From: Chryseobacterium camelliae
Lineage (GTDB): Bacteria; Bacteroidota; Bacteroidia; Flavobacteriales; Weeksellaceae
NCBI RefSeq assembly: GCF_002770595.1
Contig: NZ_CP022986.1
Coordinates: 2,604,001-2,668,000 of the forward strand
Length of the DNA: 64,000 bases
Reading direction: 5' to 3'
This document shows positions 10,137-18,563 of this stretch, in pieces (the stretch's first letter is position 1; the number at the start of each line of letters is the position of its first letter). The notes beneath the pieces were generated by a model, which did not search any database, was not told where the DNA came from, and worked only from the letters and a program-made list of their open reading frames with translations. The position numbers and the translations under genes are program-made.

Positions 10137-10172
10137 AATCAACTATTATTTTTATTTATTCTAAATTATATT

Positions 10173-10190
10173 TATTTTTGTGCAAAATTA
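10173..10190. promoter_or_regulatory. Interlocked divergent -7 elements (AraC gene and FISUMP gene)
   Basis: Plus strand TATTTTTG (10173-10180) points toward the AraC gene. Minus strand TAATTTTG (10183-10190) points toward the FISUMP gene. Only two bases separate them, so the two initiation complexes should exclude each other. Neither has an obvious -33 TTTG at normal spacing. Confidence 0.5.
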
Positions 10191-10241
10191 ATCTTCCATG
10201 ATCCTTCTGAGTTATCATTTGCAAACTATCAGTTATCTTAC

Positions 10242-11144
10242 ATGAGCATCCCATATCTACATAATGTAATGCTTATGAAAAAGTTATCTGAAAAAAAGAT
10301 GCTGTTCTGTTCTGAAGATATCAGAATACAATGGTATAGTGACCGGTCTGCAAATTGCTATCTCAAATCCGATACCCTGGAAAGCAGGCCAGGTTTTACA
10401 CTTTTATTCGTACTGAGTGATGCGGTTCACCTTGAAGCCCCAGACTGCGGCACGTCTTTCCGGTTTACAAAAAATCAATATATTCTTCATTGCCTGGAAA
10501 GAGAAGGCAAAGCAGAAGTCTGGACAGAAAATCAAACAACCCTGGAATACCTCCAGATTGATATTGATTACCAGTATATGCTTCAGCTGATCCGGCCCGC
10601 ACCGGATGGCGAAAGTGCAGAGCTGCTGGAACAACTGATCAAGAACAGGTTCATTTTCCTGCAACCGCACACGCCACCATTTACTACGGTCGAAATGCAC
10701 ATGATCATGAAAGAGATTTCAGGATATTCCAGACAAGGAGTATTGCAGAAACTGTTTATTGAAGCCAAAGTGATTAAGCTGCTTATGCTTATTTTTGAGC
10801 AATTCAGTGAAAAAGACCATACGGATCAACCTTCCGAGACACCGGAAACCGTAAAGAAATATATTGATGAGCATTACCACACCCATTTGAGAACGGAGGA
10901 TATCGCACGGCTGATCGGCATCAACCAGAATACGATAAGAAAGGAGTTCAAATCAAGGTACCATATGACGGTAAGCGATTATATTGCAGAACTGAGGATG
11001 CTGAAAGCTAAAAAAATGATCATCGACAGGAAGGTGATGATTAAGGAGATTGCTATTGAATGCGGATATGAATATGTACAGAATTTCACCCGTGCCTTCA
11101 AGAAAAAGTTCGGTATCTCACCGGAAAAGCTGAGGAATGAATAA
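10242..11144 (+). CDS. AraC-family transcriptional regulator
   Basis: DNA-binding regulator of 300 residues. The N-terminal ~190 residues resemble a cupin-like ligand or dimerisation domain without recognisable ligand residues. The C-terminal ~100 residues are a two-helix-turn-helix AraC domain, with TEDIARLIGINQNTIRKEFK as the first motif and IKEIAIECGYEYVQNFTRAF as the second. The gene is divergent from the FISUMP pair and its -7 element interlocks with theirs, so those genes and the regulator itself are the likely targets. ATGs at 10269 and 10275 are alternative starts. No effector can be inferred. Confidence 0.9.
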   Translation: MSIPYLHNVMLMKKLSEKKMLFCSEDIRIQWYSDRSANCYLKSDTLESRPGFTLLFVLSDAVHLEAPDCGTSFRFTKNQYILHCLEREGKAEVWTENQTTLEYLQIDIDYQYMLQLIRPAPDGESAELLEQLIKNRFIFLQPHTPPFTTVEMHMIMKEISGYSRQGVLQKLFIEAKVIKLLMLIFEQFSEKDHTDQPSETPETVKKYIDEHYHTHLRTEDIARLIGINQNTIRKEFKSRYHMTVSDYIAELRMLKAKKMIIDRKVMIKEIAIECGYEYVQNFTRAFKKKFGISPEKLRNE

Positions 11145-11149
11145 CAAAA

Positions 11150-11173
11150 AACCACTCAGCATACTGAATGGTT
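11150..11173. terminator. Bidirectional terminator between convergent genes
   Basis: Stem AACCA.TCAG / CTGA.TGGTT with a CATA loop between the AraC gene (plus) and the small membrane protein gene (minus). The minus strand has the better stem (U-G instead of C-A) and six T. Confidence 0.7.
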
Positions 11174-11240
11174 TATATATGTTGTTTTGCTTTGATATTG
11201 CCTTTTCAGAATTCAGGTGAAAAAGCAATGACAATATCAA

Positions 11241-11525
11241 TTAATGATGATGTCCGTGGTCATGGATGAAAGGCCCGTTACCTTTAGGTTCATTAAAGAT
11301 CACCTCAGTACCTTCCTGCTCGTAGATTTTCTTTCTTCTGATATCTTCCGGATCAAAAGGCTTTACCTTCCCGAAATATTCTTTCAGACCTTCAGTCAGC
11401 CATAATGGAATAACGAAACCGAAGAACATAAAGATACACCAGAACCCTACCAGGAACATGATGATGAAGAAAACAGTCCAAAGGAACTGATAAAACGGCC
11501 AAAATGCTGACAAAATCGTGATCAT
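11241..11525 (-). CDS. Small membrane protein with His-rich C-terminus
   Basis: Unknown function. The 94-residue product has one or two long hydrophobic segments (about 4-48, rich in F, W and I), then a charged cytoplasmic-type tail with KPFDPEDIRRKK, ending HDHGHHH. The tail could bind divalent metal, but nothing else supports a metal role. The frame extends to a TTG at 11546, but a minus-strand -7 element TATTTTTG (11544-11551) covers that codon, so the ATG at 11525 is the real start with a leader of about a dozen bases. The gene is monocistronic. Confidence 0.72.
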   Translation of the reverse strand: MITILSAFWPFYQFLWTVFFIIMFLVGFWCIFMFFGFVIPLWLTEGLKEYFGKVKPFDPEDIRRKKIYEQEGTEVIFNEPKGNGPFIHDHGHHH

Positions 11526-11543
11526 TATCTTATAGATTTTAGG

Positions 11544-11551
11544 CAAAAATA
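11544..11551 (-). promoter_or_regulatory. -7 element of the His-tailed membrane protein gene
   Basis: Minus strand TATTTTTG, exact TAnnTTTG match, 19 bases upstream of the ATG at 11525. It decides that start. Confidence 0.55.
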
Positions 11552-11633
11552 GAACATTTTTCCTTTTTACACAAAAGATGCATGCCCTATTTTTTAATTT
11601 ATTTTGATTTTAAATTGATTCTGAGCCACTTTT

Positions 11634-12076
11634 TTACTTTTTAACGGCATTCAGGACTTTCTTTGCCATGTCTTTCACGACCTGCTTCGGGGAATGGCAG
11701 TCGCCATTGCTGAACCCGATCACACAGATATCCTGGAACGGAATGTATACCGCCATAGACTTGAATCCGAAAACACTTCCGCCGTGTTCCCTGGTCGGAA
11801 TACCATTGATATCTTTCAGGTGCCATCCGTAACCGTAGGTCAATTTTTCTACGTTTTTGAGTGAATAAGGCGTTAAAGCTTTTCTGGTGTGTTCAGCATC
11901 AAGGACCAGACCGGCATTCAATGCATGCTGCCAGCGCACCATGTCTTATACAGTTGAGATATCAGCGAGCCTGATGCGATTTCATTCTGATAAAATCCTT
12001 AGTACCTGAAGTGTTGGTCAAAAGAGGGCTGAAACACAAAGAGAATCAGCAGAAAAGAAAGTACAATATTCTCCAT
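11634..12076 (-). pseudogene. Decayed serine hydrolase / class C beta-lactamase-like gene
   Basis: Remnant of an exported serine hydrolase (beta-lactamase-related family). ATG at 12076 starts a signal peptide-like run (MENIVLSFLLILFVFQPSF). After 25 codons there is a stop (11999-12001), and reading on in the same frame gives NEIASGSLIS, which is already the C-terminal third of such enzymes. A one-base deletion then shifts the frame, and STV-stop-DMVRW shows a second stop at 11946-11948 where family members usually have Asp. The tail YGYGWHLKDINGIPTREHGG to VLNAVKK is intact. The middle with the SxxK and YxN catalytic motifs is missing, so a large internal deletion joined the two ends. It cannot be active. 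Confidence 0.85.
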
Positions 12077-12158
12077 CGATGCATAATTTGTACTGCAAAG
12101 ACATCTTTTAATAAGACGCCTTGCAATACAAAGCAGCGTTTATTCTACAGTATCTTTT

Positions 12159-13766
12159 CTAATGCGCAAGATTAGCAAAGAAATCATTGCCTTTATCATC
12201 GGTGATGATAAACGCCGGGAAATCCTTCACTTCGATCTTCCGTACTGCTTCCATCCCCAGTTCTGGGAAATCTACCACCTCAACGGAAAGGATATTATCT
12301 TTTGCCAGGATGGCAGCCGGTCCGCCAATCGAGCCAAGATAAAATCCTCCATATTTCCCGCAGGCATTGGTCACATCCTTACTCCTGTTTCCTTTCGCAA
12401 GCATGATCATGCTTCCGCCATGACTCTGGAATTCATCCACATACACATCCATCCTTCCTGCCGTAGTAGGTCCAAAGCTTCCTGAAGCCATTCCTTCCGG
12501 AGTTTTTGCAGGTCCCGCATAGTAAATCGGGTGGTTTTTAAAATACTCAGGCATCGGCTGTCCGCTGTCTATAATCTCCTTGATTTTTGCATGGGCGATA
12601 TCTCTTGCCACAATAAGAGTCCCGTTAAGTTTCAGCCTGGTTTTGATAGGGTATTTTGACAGCTCAGCCAGAATTTCCGGAATCGGTTGATTAAGATTGA
12701 TTTCTACCGCCTCCTCAAGGTGCGGCGGTGTTTCAGGTAAAAATCGCTTAGGATCCTGCTCAAGCTGCTCCAGGAAGATCCCTTCCGAAGTAATTTTCCC
12801 TTTGATATTACGGTCTGCAGAACAGGAAACGCCCATTCCTACCGGACAGGATGCTGCATGGCGCGGAAGCCTGATCACCCGTACATCATGGGTCAGGTAT
12901 TTGCCTCCAAACTGGGCTCCGATAAAACTTTCCTGACAGATCTTCTGCACCCTCGCTTCCCATTCCAGGTCCCTGAATGCCTGTCCGGCTTCATTGCCTT
13001 CTGTAGGAAGGTGGTCATAATATTTTGCAGAAGCTTTTTTCACGGCAGCCAGGTTGGCCTCTGCAGAAGTACCTCCGATTACCAGGGCTAAATGGTACGG
13101 CGGACAGGCCGCGGTCCCTAAATCGGATATTCTTTCCTTAATGAATTCTTTCAGTGACTTTTCATTCAGCAGAGACTTCGTTTTCTGGTACAGGAATGTT
13201 TTATTGGCAGAACCTCCGCCTTTTGTCAGGAACAGGAATTCGTAGGAGTTTCCCTTCTTAGCGTAGATATCGATCTGCGCAGGAAGGTTGGACCCTGAAT
13301 TTTTTTCATCAAACATGGTTAGAGGAACCACCTGTGAATACCTCAGGTTCCTTTTCTGGTACGTATTGTAAATTCCTTTGCTCAGGTATTCGCCGTCATC
13401 CGCTCCGGTATATACGTTTTCTCCTTTCTTCCCCATTACGATGGCTGTTCCGGTATCCTGGCAGGAAGGAAGGGCGCCTTCTGCTGCCACAGCTGCGTTC
13501 TGTAAAAGGTTATAGGCTACAAACCTGTCGTTATCGGTTGCTTCAGGATCATCGATGATCCTTCTGAGACTGGCAAGATGGGAAGACCGGAGCATGAAGG
13601 AAACGTCTGCCATAGCTTCTTCAGCCAACAGTTCCAGTCCTTTGGGATCGATGGTTAGGATTTCCCTGTTGCCCAGTTGTTCAACCTTAACATAGTCTGA
13701 AGTAAGCTTTTTGTATACCGTATCATCTTTCTGAATCGGATACGGATCCTGATATCTGAATTCCAT
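12159..13766 (-). CDS. fumA: Fumarate hydratase, class I (Fe-S)
   Basis: Interconverts fumarate and malate in the TCA cycle using an oxygen-sensitive [4Fe-4S] cluster. At 535 residues it has the two-domain class I length (E. coli FumA 548). Candidate cluster cysteines are in [11 protein letters not shown] (about 102), [11 protein letters not shown] (about 219) and [10 protein letters not shown] (about 311). The C-terminal Fumerase_C part has GPTTAGRMD and [16 protein letters not shown] -7 element lies at 13784-13791. The class II isozyme gene fumC starts 148 bases away on the other strand. Confidence 0.95.
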   Translation of the reverse strand: MEFRYQDPYPIQKDDTVYKKLTSDYVKVEQLGNREILTIDPKGLELLAEEAMADVSFMLRSSHLASLRRIIDDPEATDNDRFVAYNLLQNAAVAAEGALPSCQDTGTAIVMGKKGENVYTGADDGEYLSKGIYNTYQKRNLRYSQVVPLTMFDEKNSGSNLPAQIDIYAKKGNSYEFLFLTKGGGSANKTFLYQKTKSLLNEKSLKEFIKERISDLGTAACPPYHLALVIGGTSAEANLAAVKKASAKYYDHLPTEGNEAGQAFRDLEWEARVQKICQESFIGAQFGGKYLTHDVRVIRLPRHAASCPVGMGVSCSADRNIKGKITSEGIFLEQLEQDPKRFLPETPPHLEEAVEINLNQPIPEILAELSKYPIKTRLKLNGTLIVARDIAHAKIKEIIDSGQPMPEYFKNHPIYYAGPAKTPEGMASGSFGPTTAGRMDVYVDEFQSHGGSMIMLAKGNRSKDVTNACGKYGGFYLGSIGGPAAILAKDNILSVEVVDFPELGMEAVRKIEVKDFPAFIITDDKGNDFFANLAH

Positions 13767-13783
13767 TGAATTTTGTTTGGCTG

Positions 13784-13791
13784 CAAAAATA
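13784..13791 (-). promoter_or_regulatory. -7 element of the class I fumarase gene
   Basis: Minus strand TATTTTTG, exact consensus, 18 bases upstream of the ATG. Confidence 0.55.
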
Positions 13792-13913
13792 AAACATCCT
13801 CTAAAAACATGAGGAAAATCACTCTGCCTGATTGATATTTATAATGATTATAAATTGTGAGGTTTTTCAGTAATGAGTATTTTTATAAACTACAAATCGG
13901 AAATTCCAATCAT

Positions 13914-15308
13914 ATGAATTACAGAATAGAAAAAGACACGATGGGAGAAGTGCAGGTCCCTGCAGACAAATTCTGGGGAGCCCAGACGGAACGCTCCAGG
14001 AATAACTTCAAAATCGGGCCGGAAGGATCAATGCCCCATGAAATTATAGAAGCCTTTGCTTACCTGAAAAAAGCAGCCGCTTTTGCCAATACCGACCTTG
14101 GAGTACTTCCGGCAGAGAAAAGGGATATGATCGCCAAAGTTTGCGATGAGATCCTGGAAGGGAAACTGAACGACCAGTTCCCGCTGGTGATCTGGCAGAC
14201 CGGATCCGGAACACAATCCAACATGAACGTGAATGAAGTGATTTCCAACCGTGCCCATGTCAACAACGGTGGGACCCTGGGAGAAAAATCTGACGTCCAC
14301 CCAAATGACGATGTCAACAAATCACAGTCTTCCAACGACACCTATCCTACCGCCATGCATATTGCAGCCTACAAAAAGGTGATGGAAACAACCATTCCTG
14401 CCGTTGAAAAGCTCAGAGATACCTTAGCTGAAAAATCGGAAGCCTTCAGAAATATTGTCAAAATCGGAAGGACGCACTTAATGGATGCCACGCCGCTTAC
14501 CCTGGGACAGGAGTTTTCCGGATATGTAGCCCAACTGAATTTCGGAATCAGGGCATTAAAAAATACTTTACCGCATCTTTCCGAACTGGCCCTAGGCGGT
14601 ACTGCTGTAGGAACCGGACTGAATACGCCTCAGGGCTATGATGTAAAAGTCGCCGAATATATTGCAGAATTCACACAGCATTCTTTCATCACGGCTGAAA
14701 ATAAATTTGAAGCCCTTGCTGCCCATGATGCCATTGTGGAATCGCACGGTGCCCTGAAACAGCTGGCCGTTTCATTATTCAAAATTGCACAGGATATCAG
14801 GTTGCTGGCTTCAGGACCGAGATCAGGGATCGGGGAAATCCATATTCCTGAAAACGAGCCGGGATCTTCCATTATGCCGGGTAAAGTAAACCCGACCCAG
14901 AATGAGGCCATGACCATGGTTTGCGCACAGATTCTGGGGAATGATACCAGCATTTCCTTTGCCGGAACACAGGGGAATTATGAGCTGAACGTATTCAAGC
15001 CTGTCATGGCCTACAACTTCCTGCAATCGGCACAGCTGATCGCTGATGCATGCATCTCATTCAATGACCACTGTGCTGTAGGGATCGAGCCTAACGAAGC
15101 AAGAATCAAAGAATTGGTTGATAAATCATTGATGCTGGTCACTGCCCTGAATACGCATATCGGTTATGAAAATGCCGCTAAGATTGCTAAAACGGCCCAT
15201 AAGAACGGGACGACGTTAAAAGAAGAAGCCGTTAACCTCGGACTGCTGACGGCCGAACAGTTTGACGAATGGGTAAAGCCAGAAGATATGGTAGGAAGCA
15301 TGAAATAA
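13914..15308 (+). CDS. fumC: Fumarate hydratase, class II
   Basis: Cluster-free, oxygen-stable fumarase of the aspartase/fumarase superfamily. The chosen ATG gives 464 residues, matching the E. coli FumC length of 467, and starts [16 protein letters not shown]. The frame extends 19 codons upstream to 13857 without family similarity. Motifs in order are [24 protein letters not shown], and the signature loop [13 protein letters not shown]. Together with the adjacent class I gene the cell can keep the reaction running with or without intact Fe-S clusters. A strong terminator follows directly. Confidence 0.96.
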   Translation: MNYRIEKDTMGEVQVPADKFWGAQTERSRNNFKIGPEGSMPHEIIEAFAYLKKAAAFANTDLGVLPAEKRDMIAKVCDEILEGKLNDQFPLVIWQTGSGTQSNMNVNEVISNRAHVNNGGTLGEKSDVHPNDDVNKSQSSNDTYPTAMHIAAYKKVMETTIPAVEKLRDTLAEKSEAFRNIVKIGRTHLMDATPLTLGQEFSGYVAQLNFGIRALKNTLPHLSELALGGTAVGTGLNTPQGYDVKVAEYIAEFTQHSFITAENKFEALAAHDAIVESHGALKQLAVSLFKIAQDIRLLASGPRSGIGEIHIPENEPGSSIMPGKVNPTQNEAMTMVCAQILGNDTSISFAGTQGNYELNVFKPVMAYNFLQSAQLIADACISFNDHCAVGIEPNEARIKELVDKSLMLVTALNTHIGYENAAKIAKTAHKNGTTLKEEAVNLGLLTAEQFDEWVKPEDMVGSMK

Positions 15309-15314
15309 ACCATA

Positions 15315-15346
15315 AAACACTCCGGAAATGATCTTCCGGAGTGTTT
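15315..15346. terminator. Bidirectional terminator, fumC / outer membrane protein
   Basis: Perfect 13-bp stem AAACACTCCGGAA with a six-base loop, between convergent genes; it starts 7 bases after the fumC stop. Confidence 0.88.
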
Positions 15347-15420
15347 CGTTATATATATGTTAGAGAATATGGCGTCGGATGATAACCCTCTGCTGTATGG
15401 CTACCGGATGATCAGGAAAA

Positions 15421-16458
15421 TTATAACCCGATTCCTATCCCGAATATAAGAGCCTTATCGTTTTCGAAATAACCATCCTTGAAGAAATTGCTGAAATCTT
15501 TCTTCACGAAGATGCTGAAATCTTCATACGATAATGTCAGCTGTGCCCCATATACGAATGGGTTAACCTGATAGTTCCCCCGGCTTCTCAGTTCTCCGAT
15601 ATCACTTTTGACAATGTTATTGCTGGACATCTTTATGCCTCCGTAAACATTTGCTGTAACCCGGAATCCTTCGGCATAGGGCCTATACTGGACATCCATT
15701 CCGGCATTCTTCAGTTTGGAGAAATTATACTGGAACCCCAGCGGGATCATAATGTAGCCTGTTCTCAGCTTACTCTTATCTAGGCTGCCGTCATGCTTGG
15801 TCAGGAAAACGTCAGCATTGCTGTTTTTGGCAAAAAGCATATTATTGTCCAACCGAATGGTTCTCCAGGAAAAATCCAGACCTGTTACCAATCCCCAGGC
15901 GCTGGTCCTGCCGAACTGGTAATTAAGTCTAACGCCTAGCTCCAGGTCTCTGCCGTGTTTCATATTCTTGTCCAGGTCATTATCAGGGCGGTTATTGGTA
16001 AAGGTCATCATCCCTGTAGTGAAGTATGGTGATATTTCTTTGGTAGGACGGAACTTTTTCAGCAGTTGCGCCTTCATTTCCTCATTGGAAGCAACATCGG
16101 AATTCAGGAGTGAGAACCTTACCTGTTTCTGGATGACTTGATCAAGGTCAAATCCAAGGTCGTGAATCCTCTGGTCAATCTTCTCGGAATACCGGTCGGC
16201 AACTTTCGTTTTTTCCTCATCGAATTCAGCTTTCCCGAGTCCTTTTTCCTGGAGCCTGATTAATTCGGCTTCCATTAATTTTTTTTCTTCCTGGATGATG
16301 TCGTTGATTTTCACGGCATAGTCCTCCATCTTTTCTTTGACAATGGGGCTCACCTCCGTATCTTCCTTAGGCTGCAGGCTGAATTTCAGGGCTCTCTGGC
16401 CATATGCTGAAGCTGTTGCAAGACATATCATTCCTGTAATGATAAATTTCCTGATCAT
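15421..16458 (-). CDS. Outer membrane beta-barrel protein
   Basis: Probable outer membrane protein of unknown function, 345 residues from the ATG at 16458, which begins the signal peptide MIRKFIITGMICLATASAYG. Residues ~30-130 are charged and helical (coiled-coil-like, rich in K, E, D). The C-terminal ~200 residues alternate polar and hydrophobic in short strands (VTGLDFSWRTIRL, GYIMIPLGFQYNF) and end in ALIFGIGIGL, as in small porin-like barrels. It is the third gene of a sigma/anti-sigma/OMP set and may be a target or the sensor of that system. Upstream codons to 16506 overlap the anti-sigma gene and are not used. Confidence 0.75.
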   Translation of the reverse strand: MIRKFIITGMICLATASAYGQRALKFSLQPKEDTEVSPIVKEKMEDYAVKINDIIQEEKKLMEAELIRLQEKGLGKAEFDEEKTKVADRYSEKIDQRIHDLGFDLDQVIQKQVRFSLLNSDVASNEEMKAQLLKKFRPTKEISPYFTTGMMTFTNNRPDNDLDKNMKHGRDLELGVRLNYQFGRTSAWGLVTGLDFSWRTIRLDNNMLFAKNSNADVFLTKHDGSLDKSKLRTGYIMIPLGFQYNFSKLKNAGMDVQYRPYAEGFRVTANVYGGIKMSSNNIVKSDIGELRSRGNYQVNPFVYGAQLTLSYEDFSIFVKKDFSNFFKDGYFENDKALIFGIGIGL

Positions 16459-16486
16459 TATTATATTTTTTTTGTTTAAGACTGAA

Positions 16487-17119
16487 TTATCTGGCATTAA
16501 GGTCAAGCTTTGCTACTTTGCTGACCCCTTTTGTCTTTTCTATAGCGTCTTTATGCTCTACGGAGAAAAGAAGCGTACCCGCATCGGTATACCGTTTCTT
16601 ATAAACGGGCACTTTAGACGAATCTGCTGCGGCAAAGGCTTTCGAAGCCGGTATGTCAACAGCATATACTTTACTTTCTATTTTTTCTTCAGGCACGAAA
16701 TGTATTGCGGTTAACGGCATAGGCTCCTTTTGAGATATGGCCTCTGTTCGGGAAGACTGCACTGCATGTTCTTCAGCGGATGTATGCTCAGCGATCCTCC
16801 GGCTGATTTCCCTGTTATGGTCAGGAATTACTGAACTTATGGGCGCTTCTTTGGGTCCTTTATCTGTATGAATGGTGTATACTTTTTCAACAGCCTGAAC
16901 TTTCTGGCTATTATCATCCTTCATTAGGAACAATACGGTTCCCATAACTGCTATCAATATGGAACAGGCTGCGGCCAACATCCATTTTGTATTTCCCGAT
17001 GACCGTTTAACCGGCTGATGTGTCTGGATTTCTGCCCACAAATCCCGGGAAGGGCTAATTTCCCTTTCATTGATCTGCTTCTTGATCTGTTGTTCGAAAT
17101 TATGTTTAGACAAGTTCAT
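16487..17119 (-). CDS. Membrane anti-sigma-factor-like protein
   Basis: Probably holds the neighbouring ECF sigma factor inactive. The 210-residue product has a cytoplasmic N-terminus with DLWAEIQTHQ, one transmembrane segment at about 47-66, and a long polar periplasmic part. No zinc-binding ZAS motif is seen, so the assignment rests on topology and position: its start overlaps the sigma gene stop by 14 bases, which implies translational coupling. The outer membrane protein gene follows 28 bases downstream. Confidence 0.7.
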   Translation of the reverse strand: MNLSKHNFEQQIKKQINEREISPSRDLWAEIQTHQPVKRSSGNTKWMLAAACSILIAVMGTVLFLMKDDNSQKVQAVEKVYTIHTDKGPKEAPISSVIPDHNREISRRIAEHTSAEEHAVQSSRTEAISQKEPMPLTAIHFVPEEKIESKVYAVDIPASKAFAAADSSKVPVYKKRYTDAGTLLFSVEHKDAIEKTKGVSKVAKLDLNAR

Positions 17120-17669
17120 TTTTCAGGATTTTTTTTTGTTGCTTAAAATAAATTTTTCTCATCTTTTCCTTGGCTCTGAAGAGTTGTGTTTTACTGGCCT
17201 CAACGGAAATGTTCAACGCAGAGGCTATTTCCTGATGTGAATATTCTTCAATGACATAGAGGTTGAAAACCATCCGGTACGGATCCGGCAGCTGGTCAAG
17301 AAGCTCCTGTGCATTGAAATCGGAAATCACCGCCTCCTCATAGATTTCCTCCAGAACAGAAGGATTCACCTCATCCAGATAGAATATGGTTTTATGGCTT
17401 TTGATGAAATTGAGGCATTCATTAACCACAATCCTTCTTGCCCATCCTTCCAGTGCCCCTTCGCTCCTGAAGCTTTCCACAGATTTGAACATCTTGCAAA
17501 AGGCTTTAATCACACAGTCTTCAGCCTGGTAAAGGTCGCTGATATAGCTCCTGGCTACGCTCAGAAATTTCCTTACATTCTGATCATAAAAAATTTTCTG
17601 TGCAGCCGGATCCTGTTTTTTCAGGCGGCTGAGCAAATCCTCTTTCTTATTTCCAGATAAAAACTTCAT
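17106..17669 (-). CDS. ECF RNA polymerase sigma factor
   Basis: Alternative sigma factor of 187 residues from the ATG at 17669 (MKFLSGNKKEDLLSRL); upstream codons to 17777 look like untranslated A+T-rich sequence. Sigma region 2 includes DLYQAEDCVIKAFCKMFKS and ALEGWARRIVVNECLNF. Region 4 includes LPDPYRMVFNLYVIEEYSHQ and the helix-turn-helix EIASALNISVEASKTQLFRA. It overlaps the anti-sigma-like gene. ECF units of this kind usually control their own operon; the signal here is unknown. Confidence 0.93.
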   Translation of the reverse strand: MKFLSGNKKEDLLSRLKKQDPAAQKIFYDQNVRKFLSVARSYISDLYQAEDCVIKAFCKMFKSVESFRSEGALEGWARRIVVNECLNFIKSHKTIFYLDEVNPSVLEEIYEEAVISDFNAQELLDQLPDPYRMVFNLYVIEEYSHQEIASALNISVEASKTQLFRAKEKMRKIYFKQQKKILKNELV

Positions 17670-17780
17670 GGGAATCTTGTTTCTATAATAAAGACAACAA
17701 AAATGTACAATGGTTACAAAAAAATTCTTTTTTCCTGACAAATAAATATAAAATATTGGAAATAAACAATTTATCAAATA

Positions 17781-17815
17781 AAAAAACCTGCAGGATTCCG
17801 GGATCGTGCAGGGTG
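17781..17815 (-). terminator. Terminator of the ABC transporter operon
   Basis: Minus strand: CCTGCA / TGCAGG stem extended by GAT/ATC after one mismatch, followed by seven T, 25 bases past the ATPase stop. Confidence 0.75.
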
Positions 17816-17839
17816 ATGGTGTTAAGATATGATGAAAGT

Positions 17840-18562
17840 CTATTTCAGTTCTCCGGAAAGGTTAACCTGGTCTGCAAAATACTGCTCCAGTTCCTTCAGG
17901 GTTTCAGGATGCGTCTGGATATCTTTCACTAGCTGTCCTTTATTCACCACAACAATCCTATTGCAGACTTCCGTAGTATGGGAAAGGTCATGGCTTGATA
18001 TCAGAAACGTAACCCCATCCTGCTTGGAAAGTTCCTTAACCAGGTTTTTAAGCTTGATCTGGGTGGAAGGGTCAAGATTCGCAAAAGGCTCATCAAGGAT
18101 AATGATTTCAGGGTTTCCGATAATTGCCCCTACGATACCTACTTTTTTCTGGTTTCCCTTGGAAAGGTCACGGACGTACTTTCCTGAATTCAGGATCTCC
18201 CCGTTGAAAAGATCATGAAACTGCTTTAAAAATTCGTCTACGGATGCCTTATTCTGTCCTCTCAGCTCACCGATGAAATAAAAATATTCTTCCGGAGTCA
18301 GGTAACCGATCAGGAAAGAATCGTCAACGAATGCGGCCACTTTGCTCTTCCATGCTTCCGATTCATTGACCTTGATGTCATCAATGCTCACATACCCTGT
18401 TGTAGGCTGGATGAGATCCAGCATCAGGCTGAAAAGGGTGGTTTTCCCGGCACCGTTATTCCCTACGAGACCGAAGGTTTCTCCTTTAGGAATTTCCAGA
18501 TGCTCAATATTAAGCACAGTAGCTTTCCCGTATGTCTTGGATAAATTATGGATTGTAATCAT
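17840..18562 (-). CDS. ABC transporter ATP-binding protein
   Basis: Energy-coupling ATPase of an ABC-2-type exporter; 240 residues is usual for a single nucleotide-binding domain. It shows Walker A GNNGAGKTT (about 34-42), signature LSKGNQKK, Walker B IIILDEPFANLDP and the switch histidine in ISSHDLSH. It follows its permease gene by one base, so the two form one operon. Substrate cannot be deduced. Confidence 0.93.
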   Translation of the reverse strand: MITIHNLSKTYGKATVLNIEHLEIPKGETFGLVGNNGAGKTTLFSLMLDLIQPTTGYVSIDDIKVNESEAWKSKVAAFVDDSFLIGYLTPEEYFYFIGELRGQNKASVDEFLKQFHDLFNGEILNSGKYVRDLSKGNQKKVGIVGAIIGNPEIIILDEPFANLDPSTQIKLKNLVKELSKQDGVTFLISSHDLSHTTEVCNRIVVVNKGQLVKDIQTHPETLKELEQYFADQVNLSGELK

Positions 18563-18563
18563 A

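Noticed and set aside
10242-10275. Later ATGs (10269, 10275) as the start of the AraC gene
   Set aside because: Possible, but nothing in the sequence favours them over 10242; left as alternatives rather than a separate call.
11634-11942. A real 102-residue gene starting at 11942
   Set aside because: Its sequence aligns only with the C-terminal part of serine hydrolases, and family-like sequence continues upstream across a stop and a frameshift, so it is a gene remnant.
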